This document shows positions 34,100 through 45,740 of a stretch of DNA of 64,000 nt, piece after piece. The position numbers and the translations under genes are program-made. Below the pieces are notes generated by a model. It was not told the DNA's origin. It worked only from the letters and a program-made list of their open reading frames with translations, and made no database searches. Source of the stretch: Leptospira sp. WS4.C2 (GTDB lineage Bacteria > Spirochaetota > Leptospiria > Leptospirales > Leptospiraceae). The stretch's first letter is position 1, and every line of letters begins with the position of its first letter. The DNA lies in the NCBI RefSeq assembly GCF_040833985.1, contig NZ_CP162139.1, positions 2,128,001-2,192,000 on the forward strand, in the 5' to 3' direction.

Positions 34100-34939
34100 T
34101 TAGACAGTTTGCTCTTTATCTCGATTTTTTGCTACTTCCCAAAGTAGGATAGAACCGGCACAAGACACATTCAGTGAATTTACAACACCTAACATGGGAA
34201 TGCTGACAACCAGATCACAAAGGGATTGCAAATGAACACTCATCCCTTTGGCTTCATTTCCGAGAATGATAAGAATCGGAGAATTCAAATATTGATCTCT
34301 CAAAGGTTGAGAGCCCTCTGAATCACTTCCAACTACCTTGAGTCCGCACCTTTCCTTTTCGTTTTTTAAGAAAATCTCCAATTGCGAAAGTGATTCTAAA
34401 AAAATCAATTTTGTATGGAATACACTTCCGAGACTTGACCGGATGACCTTGGGATCATAAACATCGATCGAATGACCCAAAACAAAAATCGCATCCACTT
34501 GGAATGCATCAGCCGATCGCAAAAGAGATCCAAAGTTTCCCAAATCACTGGGCCTGTCAAAAAGTAAATAAAACGGCCTCGGTTTCTTTAAGGAAATGAG
34601 TTCAGCCAAGGAATGAGTATGAATCTTTGCCGTGACAATCAACTCAGAAGGATTATCCTTTTCTGAAAGTTCCGCATACAAATCAGGTGTGATCTCATAT
34701 TGTTTTGCTTTGGTGAATTTTTTTAAGACCGACTCCCCCCAGTGGGACAAAGTCACACCATCCCGATACAAGATGCGAGTGACTTCCCAACGAGCCTCAA
34801 TCAGTTGTTTGATGCCTTCCGTTCCTTCCACAAAAACTTGCTTTTCTTGGCTTCGTTTGGAACGATTCGTTCGTAATGCCAACAAAATCTGAAATTCTGC
34901 ATTTTTTACACTGATTTTAAGAGGCCTATTTGATCCCAT
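34100..34939 (-). CDS. TrmH/SpoU-family RNA 2'-O-methyltransferase
   Basis: Methylates a ribose 2'-OH in rRNA or tRNA using SAM. The 279 aa protein has an N-terminal substrate-binding region (LALRTNRSKRSQEKQVFVEG) and the SPOUT knot with the three family motifs: LFDRPSDLGNFGSLLRSADA (motif 1, about 146-165), ILGNEAKGMS (motif 2) and IPMLGVVNSLNVSCAGSILL (motif 3). The trefoil-knot glycine-asparagine pattern is intact. It lies convergent with the small lipoprotein and 8 bases downstream of the dienoyl-CoA reductase. Target nucleotide not determined (RlmB-like or TrmH-like). Confidence 0.9.
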   Translation of the reverse strand: MGSNRPLKISVKNAEFQILLALRTNRSKRSQEKQVFVEGTEGIKQLIEARWEVTRILYRDGVTLSHWGESVLKKFTKAKQYEITPDLYAELSEKDNPSELIVTAKIHTHSLAELISLKKPRPFYLLFDRPSDLGNFGSLLRSADAFQVDAIFVLGHSIDVYDPKVIRSSLGSVFHTKLIFLESLSQLEIFLKNEKERCGLKVVGSDSEGSQPLRDQYLNSPILIILGNEAKGMSVHLQSLCDLVVSIPMLGVVNSLNVSCAGSILLWEVAKNRDKEQTV

Positions 34940-34947
34940 AACAATGA

Positions 34948-37454
<2,507 letters not shown>

Positions 37455-37458
<4 letters not shown>

Positions 37459-40145
37459 TGATTATTTTTAGGAAGATAAATATAAAAGATAGTTTTACCA
37501 GGAACAGAAGTCAGTTCAATCCTACCTCCGTGTCGTTTTACAATTTTATTCACAATATCTAATCCAAGACCACTCCCTTCTCCGGGTGCTTTGGTAGTAA
37601 AAAAAGGTTCAAAAATTTTTGATTGTATCTCTTGGGGAATGCCGGGACCTGAATCCTTTAAAGATACAAGAATTTCATTACCACAATCTTTTACCGCAAT
37701 TTCCAAATTACCAACGAAGGACATTGCTTGTAAGGAATTATAAATCAAGTTTGTCCATACATGCAACAAATCATCAGGATAACAATCAATAGGTGCCACA
37801 GGATCAAAATTTTTCACCAAATTGATGCCACGTTTTAATTGATTTTGGTAGATGGTAAGTACGGTCTCTATTGTGTCCTGGATAGAAGCTTTGCTTTTTT
37901 TGCCTGTCGCGTCAAAACGAGAAAAGTTTTTTAAGGCATACATGATTTTAGAAATTCGATCCACAGCTAGTTGGATGGATCTGGTGTTCCTTCTAAATTG
38001 GATCTCCAATGCTAAATAATCTAAAAAAACTTTTATATAATGCGATTGAAATAATGGCAAATAATTCGGATCAATTTCCCCAATGCCAAGTTCTACCCAA
38101 GCTTCTGCAAATTCCTCTGCAGGGCCAACCTCGAAACCATGGGTCAAAAACACTTCTTTATTTCGTTTTTTACGAAGCCGTTCTTCTTTTCCTGTATAAA
38201 ATTCAATCGGTTGGTCCAAATTTGCAAGAATCGTTTTTACAATCTTCTGTTCAGGAACAGGGACAGACAAAATTGCTTCCCGAAACAACTGAGACGCAAG
38301 GCCATACCGTTTTTGCCAATCCAACATATTTTGATTGGATGCCTTTACTGCACCAATTGGATTGTTGATTTCATGAGCAATTCCAGCAATTAACTGACCT
38401 AAGGCGGCAAGTTTTTCTGATTGGATTAATTGTTCTTGAGTTCGTTTTAAATTTTCGAAAGCAACTTCCAATTCCAATTTCTGTTTTTCAATGAGTTTGT
38501 TTTTATCTCGAATTTCCGAATTAATAAGACGTAACTGTTCTACTTCCTTTAAGGGAGTTAAATCAAAAATGCTATATCCAATTGAATTGGTGTCTTTATA
38601 CAAAAAACGTTTAACAGAAACGAGTGCAGGAAACAAATCACCATTTTTCTTTTTACAAACAATTTCTAAAGAGTCATTTGCATTCGCACGAATTGACTTA
38701 CGGATTTTACGTAGGGTTTCTGCAGTAAGAAGGTTTCGGATTTTTAAATATGGAATGTCTGCCAATTCGTATCCAAACAACCTTTGGAAGGCAAAATTGG
38801 AATCTTTTACAGTCAGTCCATTTTCATCGAAAATAAGGAAAGCCTCTGTGGAAAATTGATAAAATGCTTCGAAACGTTCATCGGATTTACGAAGTGCCTC
38901 TTCACTTAACTTAACTTCAGTGATATCCAAAACTGTACCCATAAGCACCAAAGGTTTTCCTTCCTTCGAACGGGTGAGTTTTCCACGTGCCTCAATCCAA
39001 TGCAGTTTACCGTCTGGATGATTGATTCGATTCCGAATCCGATACTCAGAACGGTTTGGATCATTCATAAGAAGGTTTGTTTCATTCGAAAGTAATTCCC
39101 AGTCTTCTCGATAGGTTAACTCAATAAATTTTTCTTCTGTTACTTCAAAACTTCCTCCAGGGAATCCATAAATATTATAGGTTTGAGGAGACCAATAAAT
39201 CGTTCTTGATTCAATGTCCCAACTCCAAATCCCCATCTTTGCAGCGTCCAGTGCCATTACTAGTCGCGATTCTGATTCCCGAAGAGCGATGCTTGCTTCC
39301 ATTTGTTTGGTTCTGTTGATCATTGCACCAAACATCCGATAAGCTTCACCAACATCATTGTACAAAAATATTCCGTTATCTTCTATATAAACATATTCAT
39401 CTGATTTAGTTTTGTATCGGTATTCGACAGAAAATTTTTTGTGATTCGACAGAGCTTCATCAAATACCTGTAATGTGATTTCTCTATCATCAGGGTGGAT
39501 TGCATTTAACCATTCAAGATACCCAAATTGACTGTATTCACTAGTTGTGTATCCAGTGATTTCTTGAATGGCCCCTCCCCAGAGATTTTCGCCTGTTTTT
39601 ATATCCAAATCATAAACCATACTTAATGATAGTTCGGTGATAGTTCGGTATTTGACTTCGTTGTATTCTAAGGCCTTTTGTTTTAGAACATTTTCTGTAA
39701 TGTCTGTGATAAGAAAAACAAGGAAAGTTAGTTCCCCAGCTTTATCAAAAACCGGAGAGCCATTTATGGATAAATATTTTTTATTTCCTGCGGAATCTTC
39801 AATCGAATGGCGAATGTCCGTAACAGGTTTTTTTGTTTTTAAGACAATATTGAAGGGTTGGTCTTCTTCTCGCCAGGACCCGCCATCCAAAGAGGAATTT
39901 TTCCATTCGGGGGCATCATAGGTTCTTGCCAAAATGTCATTGAGTTTGATCCCAAGCACAGACTCGGAAGCTGGGTTAGCATACCGAATCTGGCCCAATG
40001 GATTGAGTACCATCATGGCAGTGGAACTGACATTCATAATGGTTGTCAAAAGCTCAGCTTCGACAAACTTTTCATCTGCAGAAAGACGACGTTCTACCGG
40101 TTTTCCCCTTTCCTTTGCATCTCCCTTTCCAAACGTTGAATCCAC
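37455..40145 (-). CDS. Multi-PAS sensor histidine kinase with an insertion in the dimerisation domain
   Basis: 896 aa cytoplasmic kinase with no membrane segment. Four PAS domains: about 30-150 ([20 protein letters not shown]), 165-285 ([18 protein letters not shown]), 290-415 ([19 protein letters not shown]) and 420-530 ([19 protein letters not shown]). A coiled coil leads into the H-box [19 protein letters not shown] with its phospho-His. About 115 residues separate this from the next conserved helix ([24 protein letters not shown]), far more than a normal HisKA pair. The ATPase has [17 protein letters not shown] and GSGLGLDIV. It is convergent with the receiver at 37042; stops overlap. Confidence 0.85.
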
Positions 40146-40157
40146 TCCCCAATAGAC

Positions 40158-40916
40158 TTATTTTTTTAAAGAATCCAATTTCATCGCTTCGATTTTTTGG
40201 TAAATTGGTAGAATGATAAACAAAAACCGATCCAAAATTTGGATGAAACGAAAAAGAAGGGATGGGTAAACTTCTCTAGCATTCGATTGGATCCCACGCA
40301 CCACCTTTTTGGCGACTGTTTCTGCCGATTGACTCGGAAATGGAACCGGAACTTTTTTCCCGGCTGCATCAAAGAACTGCGTTCTTGTCGCAATGGGATA
40401 AACTACCATCACTCGGTTTCCTGGTTTCAATTCAAACTTGTAAGCATCGATAAAAGAACGAACTGCCGCTTTGGTTGATGAATACTGGGCATAACCGGGG
40501 AGTGCCAAATGACTCATTGCGGATGCTGTTACGATAAACAAAAAAGGTTCTTTTCTTGTGAGGTTTAGGGTCGTCAGACAATACAACGGAGAGTATACAT
40601 TCGTACGATAAATGCGATCGATTCTGTCCCAATCCGCAGTACCGATAACTTCATAATAAGCAAAACCTGCATTTGCATAAAAAATATCGATCCCACCTAA
40701 TTTTTTGTCCGCATCTTTGAATAATTTATCCAAACTTTCTTTTTTAGATACGTCGCACTTGTAAGGTATGACATTCGGATGAACAAGGATGTTCTTTTCA
40801 TTTAAATCGCAAGCTAGAACCTTTACGCCTTCATGCTTTAACACTTGCAACATGGTCTCTTTTCCGATTCCGGAGCCTGCACCGGTAATCACAATTCTCT
40901 TATTTTTTAGTTCCAT
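40158..40916 (-). CDS. Short-chain dehydrogenase/reductase
   Basis: NAD(P)-dependent SDR, 252 aa. Seen: GAGSGIGKETMLQVL (cofactor loop, 11-25), CDLNEKN after the second strand, YANAGFAYYEV, FIVTASAMSHLALPGYAQYSSTKAA, the catalytic Ser and YxxxK. The C-terminal 30 residues are hydrophobic (LLFRFIQILDRFLFIILPIY), suggesting membrane attachment, as seen in SDR subgroups working on lipids. It is preceded by an A/T-rich gap and divergent from the phosphatase gene. Substrate unknown; lipid or steroid-like ketone reduction is the family norm. Confidence 0.85.
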   Translation of the reverse strand: MELKNKRIVITGAGSGIGKETMLQVLKHEGVKVLACDLNEKNILVHPNVIPYKCDVSKKESLDKLFKDADKKLGGIDIFYANAGFAYYEVIGTADWDRIDRIYRTNVYSPLYCLTTLNLTRKEPFLFIVTASAMSHLALPGYAQYSSTKAAVRSFIDAYKFELKPGNRVMVVYPIATRTQFFDAAGKKVPVPFPSQSAETVAKKVVRGIQSNAREVYPSLLFRFIQILDRFLFIILPIYQKIEAMKLDSLKK

Positions 40917-41033
40917 GGTTGAAACCTAAATGGGAGAGATTCGGAATAAAGTTCTTTTTAATAAGACATCTAACTTTTTTAGAATAAATTTATAAAAAAT
41001 CTTTACTGAGTCTATTTTCCCTTTAGTCTTTGT

Positions 41034-41046
41034 TTCCCCAGGGGAA
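41034..41046 (+). promoter_or_regulatory. Palindrome over the ribosome-binding site of the SpoIIE-type gene
   Basis: TTCCCC-A-GGGGAA, a perfect 13-base palindrome that includes the GGGGAA that serves as Shine-Dalgarno, 5 bases before the ATG at 41052. Either a DNA-binding site or a small RNA hairpin (5-base stem, 3-base loop) that could mask ribosome entry. The arms are short, so chance occurrence is possible. Confidence 0.35.
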
Positions 41047-41051
41047 TCGGT

Positions 41052-43352
41052 ATGAGCAGCATTTTTGATCTTATTTTTAAATTCTTCTATAAATATATTT
41101 CTTATAGTTTCGCCATTGTCTTCTTCTCACTCCTAGGTGCCTTTTTTGGTGCTTTTTACGCATATTTTTTCGGTTCTGCCCTAATTCCTGAATTCACTGT
41201 TAAAAACCATCCCCAGGTAGTTTTGGTTTTTATGATCACGACTGCCCTTGCTGCGATTGGCCATAGTCTCGAGTTTGGAATTCTCACACCTTTTGGCTTT
41301 CATGGCATTCGGTCTGACATAAAAAAACTCAATGCAAACCTAAAACCCAATGAGACCATTCGACATAAAGACATTTTGGAATTGGAAAGTCTGTTAAACA
41401 CCATTATCAATTTTCCAAAAGAAAATATGTTCGCGGCTGTTCGTTATGCTTCTTTCGTATTCCTTTCAGTGTCTATCACCCATGTCATCTACAAACACCC
41501 ATTATATGAATTAGCTCTGATTTTTGTTGGTTGGCTTGCTGCTGTTTTTGTTTATGGAGGTTTTTCTTATATCATCTCCGATTATTTTACCGGTGCCAAA
41601 CGTGTAGAAATCAAAAAAATCTTATCTTACCGTGACGTAACCATTCACAAAAATCATGGGATCATGAGTTTAAAAGGTAAGTTTATTTTCCTTTTGATTC
41701 TTATCCTTCTCTCTCTTAGCGTTTTAGCAGTTTTTATTTCATTAGGCAACGCAAGTCTTATCAACATTTCTACATTCATCACTATGACTTTTTTTGAAGC
41801 AGTCATTCTCATCTTCATGTTTTTCCAATCGATCAATTTAACATTGGAACAAATTAATGAATCGGCCAATAGCCTTGCCAGTGGAGGAAGGGGTTCGTTA
41901 CCTATCCTTTCGATTGATAAGGAATTTATTCAATTTGCAGAAAACTTTGAAAAAGCCACGAGAGAAGTCGGAAGGATACGAGAAAACTTACAAGAATTAG
42001 TTGAAGCGAAGACTTCTGAATTGAGAAATACATTAGAAACTGTGGAATTTCTGAAAAAACAACAAGATGGGGATTATTTTCTTACTTCCTTATTAATAAA
42101 ACCATTAAGCTTAAATAAAACCTTAGGTGCTAATGTAAAAACAGATTTTTTTATCAAACAAAAGAAAACATTCACCTTCCATGGAAGAGAAAATGAAATT
42201 GGGGGCGATATTTGTATTACCAGGACTGTTCCTTTGCGCGGTAAGGATTATACATTTTTTCTCAATGCTGACGCTATGGGGAAATCCTTACAGGGAGCTG
42301 GGGGTGTTTTGGTATTGGGGGCCGCCGTTCAGTCCATATTAGAACGGTCTTTGGCAGTCCAATCGGTCAAACTACTCTATGCAGAACGATGGATAAAAAA
42401 TGCCTACCAGGAACTCCACCATATTTTTGAAAGTTTCGATTGTTCCATGTTAGTCTCTATGGTGATGGGCCTTATTGATGACGAAACAGGCCTTGTTTAT
42501 TATCTAAATGCCGAACATCCTTGGTCTGTTTTATTTCGAAATGGAAAAGCGGAGTTTATCAAAACCAACTCAGAACTTAGAAAATTAGGAACACCCGTTA
42601 AGGATAATTCGTTAGAAATCTCCACCTTACAGTTGCAACCTGGAGACATTATGGTTTTAGGTTCTGATGGGCGAGATGATATAGAATTTGTAACCCATAC
42701 TGACTCTAGAAAAATCAATCATGACGAGGAATTATTTTTACATCATGTAGAAAGAGGGAATGGAGAATTAAAATCTATTTACCAATCCATTTTGGAAACA
42801 GGCGAGTTAACAGATGATTTGAGTTTGATGCGGATTTCTTTTAAAGAAAACCAAACCCTGCCCCCAAGATCCATTCGAAAAGAATCCTATGAACTAATGC
42901 GAAAGGCAAGATCTCATATAAAAGAGAACCTTTTAGAACATGCAAAAAACAATTTGGTGGAAGCAAATAAAATCAATCCAGAGAACCAAGAGATCTTAAG
43001 GGCACTCCTTCGCCTTCTGGTACGAATGAAAGACTACAAATTAGCCTCCGAGAAATTTAATACTTATATAGAGGAATTTCCTGGGGATACCGATCTCATC
43101 TATTTAGCATCATTTACTTACAAACAAACAAAAGAATACGGAAAGGCCATTGATATGGGAGAAAGGATTCGATTGCGTAACCCAGGCCATTTGTCAAACC
43201 TTCTAAATCTTGTACAACTATACCTTTTCGTGGGCAATCTGCCTAAAGCGGAAAAGACATTGGGGTTAACTTCTTTTTTAACAGCCGATTCCAAACGGGT
43301 AGAGGCTTTACGAACTCAAATTGACGATATAAGAAAGAAAGTAATTGATTAA
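41052..43352 (+). CDS. Membrane SpoIIE/PP2C-type protein phosphatase with C-terminal TPRs
   Basis: A 766 aa signalling phosphatase. Six transmembrane segments at about 13-41, 56-84, 115-136, 142-164, 196-221 and 224-252. A HAMP-like linker with coiled coil at about 250-325. A PP2C domain at about 335-600 with GRENEIGGDICI, the metal Asp in FLNADAMGKSLQGAGG, LGSDGRDD and TDDLSLM, so the metal-site aspartates are all kept. The C-terminal 625-766 looks like TPR repeats (LLEHAKNNLVEANKINPEN, DYKLASEKFNTYIEE, YGKAIDMGERI). Leptospira carry many such proteins, usually for partner switching with anti-sigma antagonists; no such partner is nearby. Confidence 0.87.
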   Translation: MSSIFDLIFKFFYKYISYSFAIVFFSLLGAFFGAFYAYFFGSALIPEFTVKNHPQVVLVFMITTALAAIGHSLEFGILTPFGFHGIRSDIKKLNANLKPNETIRHKDILELESLLNTIINFPKENMFAAVRYASFVFLSVSITHVIYKHPLYELALIFVGWLAAVFVYGGFSYIISDYFTGAKRVEIKKILSYRDVTIHKNHGIMSLKGKFIFLLILILLSLSVLAVFISLGNASLINISTFITMTFFEAVILIFMFFQSINLTLEQINESANSLASGGRGSLPILSIDKEFIQFAENFEKATREVGRIRENLQELVEAKTSELRNTLETVEFLKKQQDGDYFLTSLLIKPLSLNKTLGANVKTDFFIKQKKTFTFHGRENEIGGDICITRTVPLRGKDYTFFLNADAMGKSLQGAGGVLVLGAAVQSILERSLAVQSVKLLYAERWIKNAYQELHHIFESFDCSMLVSMVMGLIDDETGLVYYLNAEHPWSVLFRNGKAEFIKTNSELRKLGTPVKDNSLEISTLQLQPGDIMVLGSDGRDDIEFVTHTDSRKINHDEELFLHHVERGNGELKSIYQSILETGELTDDLSLMRISFKENQTLPPRSIRKESYELMRKARSHIKENLLEHAKNNLVEANKINPENQEILRALLRLLVRMKDYKLASEKFNTYIEEFPGDTDLIYLASFTYKQTKEYGKAIDMGERIRLRNPGHLSNLLNLVQLYLFVGNLPKAEKTLGLTSFLTADSKRVEALRTQIDDIRKKVID

Positions 43353-43402
43353 ATTTAACTGCGGTTCGAGCGTTTGTTATCTGGTCACTCTTTCGAGCTA
43401 CA

Positions 43403-44809
43403 ATGACTCATCCTTTTAATAGATCACTTTGCCTTTTCTTTCTTCTTTTGTTATTCTATTCCTGCCAAAGGTCTGCCTTAAGCAATCTCTGCGATCCCAA
43501 AACAGAAGATTATCTGGAAAGCCTACTCCTTCGTTATATAAATTTTGATGAAACGGATCACTGCGGATTGGTCTTAAAAGTAAATCCACCTACTTATTTA
43601 ATCTGTCCCCCTTTAGTACCTAAAATCAATGGAGTATTCTTTTCTGAAAGTTTTGAAACCGACGGAAACAGGATTAGTTTTTCTTCAAATCCACCCCTTC
43701 CAGAGGGAATTTCTTTTTCTCCATTTTTTTCTTCGCTCCAAGGAAGTTATTTTGGATGGAAAGCAAACCGTACCAATTTTACCATCACTGCTAGTAATCC
43801 AAAAGGTTCTGCGAGTTGTACTTACAAACCTGCTTGGATGGGAAAACTCCCGCTAAAAACCAATCTCACAAGTTGTTATGATGGAGCCAATAACCCGGAT
43901 CCAACTTGTACTGCACTTCCAGGACAAGATGGTCATTTACAGAAGGGACTTTCTCAAAATTATGTTGGCCCGAGTTTGGTCGCAGGAGTGGAGATCACAA
44001 CAGACCTAAACACAGGACTTATTTGGACCAGTTGCCAACGAGGAAAAACGGGCATTGGTTGTCCTACCATCGGGACTACTACATTTTCCTTTTCCGGTGC
44101 ACAAACCGAATGTACTAGTCTTAATGCGGGAGCTGGTTTTGCCAATCGCACCGATTGGCGAGTTCCAGAAATGGAAGAATATTCGAGTACATTCAATTAT
44201 GCGGTTGCCAATCCTTCTATCAATACAACTTATTTTCCGGCAACGGATAGTTTTAATTTTAAAACGAATACTTCCAATGCGGCAGCAACTGCAGCCTTCT
44301 ATCCCACGTTTATTGAGTCCTCAATTGGAGCTGGTAACTACAGCGATATGCATCATCTACGCTGCGTCTCCAATGGTAGTCCTCCGACCGCCAAACGATT
44401 GCTAGACAATGGGAATGGTACGATTACCGACCTTGACACTTCTTTAGTTTGGCAACGGTGTACCGCAGGTCAAACTAACTTAACTACTTGTACAGGGGGA
44501 ACGGATCTAATCACCAATTGGGCTAGTGCCGTCAGTTATTGCCAAGGTCTAAACCTGGCCGGAAAAATATGGAGATTGCCCAATGTGAGTGAACTTCGAG
44601 GTCTCCTAGATTATTACCTGACATTTGGTAGCCCCGGATTTGATCCCATCTATTTTCCCAATACAGCTTCTTCAAACTATTGGACATCGACAACAAGCAC
44701 TTTGAGTGCGGCTAGTGCCTACATAGTAGATTTTGGAAGTTCTAGTGGTGGGTCTGATGTAAAGTCAAACAATGCAACCAATCGAACTCGTTGTGTTACG
44801 GATTTTTAA
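43403..44809 (+). CDS. DUF1566-containing lipoprotein
   Basis: A 468 aa surface lipoprotein candidate. Signal peptide LCLFFLLLLFYSC with lipobox ending at C20. The mature N-terminus carries the module SNLCDPKTEDYLESLLLRY to DHCG, shared with the gene at 45741. A putative Ig-like segment with FSSNPPLPEGISFSPFFSSL lies at about 90-140. Two DUF1566 copies follow: TDLNTGLIWTSCQRG to WRVPEMEEY, and ITDLDTSLVWQRCTAGQ to WRLPNVSELRGLLDY then NYWTSTTSTL. DUF1566 is common in Leptospira lipoproteins; its function is unknown. Disulfides are likely as cysteines pair in each copy. Confidence 0.85.
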   Translation: MTHPFNRSLCLFFLLLLFYSCQRSALSNLCDPKTEDYLESLLLRYINFDETDHCGLVLKVNPPTYLICPPLVPKINGVFFSESFETDGNRISFSSNPPLPEGISFSPFFSSLQGSYFGWKANRTNFTITASNPKGSASCTYKPAWMGKLPLKTNLTSCYDGANNPDPTCTALPGQDGHLQKGLSQNYVGPSLVAGVEITTDLNTGLIWTSCQRGKTGIGCPTIGTTTFSFSGAQTECTSLNAGAGFANRTDWRVPEMEEYSSTFNYAVANPSINTTYFPATDSFNFKTNTSNAAATAAFYPTFIESSIGAGNYSDMHHLRCVSNGSPPTAKRLLDNGNGTITDLDTSLVWQRCTAGQTNLTTCTGGTDLITNWASAVSYCQGLNLAGKIWRLPNVSELRGLLDYYLTFGSPGFDPIYFPNTASSNYWTSTTSTLSAASAYIVDFGSSSGGSDVKSNNATNRTRCVTDF

Positions 44810-44823
44810 AATTCAATTTGAAT

Positions 44824-45546
44824 ATGAAAAACAAAAATTTCTATTCCTACTTTCTTCTTTTTAGTTTTTTTCTTCTTCCTACCTTATTTTTCCAGTGCAC
44901 CACCATAGGATTTCATGAAACAAAAGTCCGGGAAGGAATTTCGTTTGGACCTGATGCGAATTTCCGCGTTTGTATTCTAAGGGAACCGGATATAACTGCG
45001 GAAGAGACAGAGGAATTGTTTTCGGCTTGGAATGAGGAACTTTCTTTATACAAATTAAAAGCCGAACCGATTCTACTGGATGTTATGGAAAGACCGGGAT
45101 TTTGGGGAGCAGATATTCTTGGTTATATGATGACCGTTCCGTTAACAAACCAATGTGACAGACTCCTTTACCTAAAAGGTCGGACTTGGGGCGACATTAC
45201 TTTTGAAGTCCTAACCTTAGGTCTTTTTGTAGGAGTGGGTCTAAAACTGGAAGTTCAAGGTGCTGTGGAAGGCCAAACAAATACAAGAGGTTACATAAAA
45301 GCCAAATACATTTCTACCATTCAAATTCTCTTCACCAGTCCCAAATCCACATTGATCCATGAAGGTTATCATCTGCTTGGATGTGGCCACCAACTCTTTA
45401 TGAAAGAATGTTATGAAAAAATCCGAGATGTAAAACTTTTGCTCACGGACCCTAACAGAGATCCCCATTTTTTTCCCATCATTACCACAAACGGAAAAAA
45501 AATTCTACACCCACCTCAGTTCCGAAACCAATCTAACAAAGATTAA
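44824..45546 (+). CDS. Lipoprotein with a HExxHxxGxxH zinc-metalloprotease motif
   Basis: A 240 aa protein starting at ATG 44824; an upstream frame from 44791 overlaps the previous gene and lacks a signal peptide start. The signal sequence FLLFSFFLLPTLFFQC gives lipobox Cys25. The metal motif HEGYHLLGCGH spans residues 179-189, matching the metzincin pattern HExxHxxGxxH; no clear Met-turn is visible after it, though M193 is close. Two glycine-rich hydrophobic stretches (ILGYMMTVPL, LTLGLFVGVGL) lie in the middle. I do not recognise the family. It sits between two lipoproteins in the same direction, 14 bases after the first. Confidence 0.7.
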   Translation: MKNKNFYSYFLLFSFFLLPTLFFQCTTIGFHETKVREGISFGPDANFRVCILREPDITAEETEELFSAWNEELSLYKLKAEPILLDVMERPGFWGADILGYMMTVPLTNQCDRLLYLKGRTWGDITFEVLTLGLFVGVGLKLEVQGAVEGQTNTRGYIKAKYISTIQILFTSPKSTLIHEGYHLLGCGHQLFMKECYEKIRDVKLLLTDPNRDPHFFPIITTNGKKILHPPQFRNQSNKD

Positions 45547-45653
45547 ATATAGTAGATAGGATTTCCAAAAGTTTTTTTTGACTAAAAAAGAACCGAAATT
45601 CGAAAAAGTTGTGATTGAGATCCGCAAACCAAGAATTGTCAACCAGGGTTTTT

Positions 45654-45673
45654 ACTACGGAGTCTTCCGTAGT
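45654..45673. promoter_or_regulatory. Hairpin ACTACGGA-GTCT-TCCGTAGT
   Basis: An 8-base perfect stem with a 4-base loop in the 194-base gap before the propeller lipoprotein gene. Neither strand has a U-run after it, so it is not an intrinsic terminator. Its core CTACGGA/TCCGTAG also appears, with arms in the opposite order, at 49118-49138 ahead of sucC. Confidence 0.5.
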
Positions 45674-45740
45674 CTTCTGATTCATCATTCCTACTTGCTT
45701 CCGTAAGTGGGTTTGCAATACCGTACAATCTTAAATCTTT

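Noticed and set aside
45654..45673. Intrinsic terminator after the metalloprotease lipoprotein gene
   Set aside because: No U-run follows the stem on either strand.
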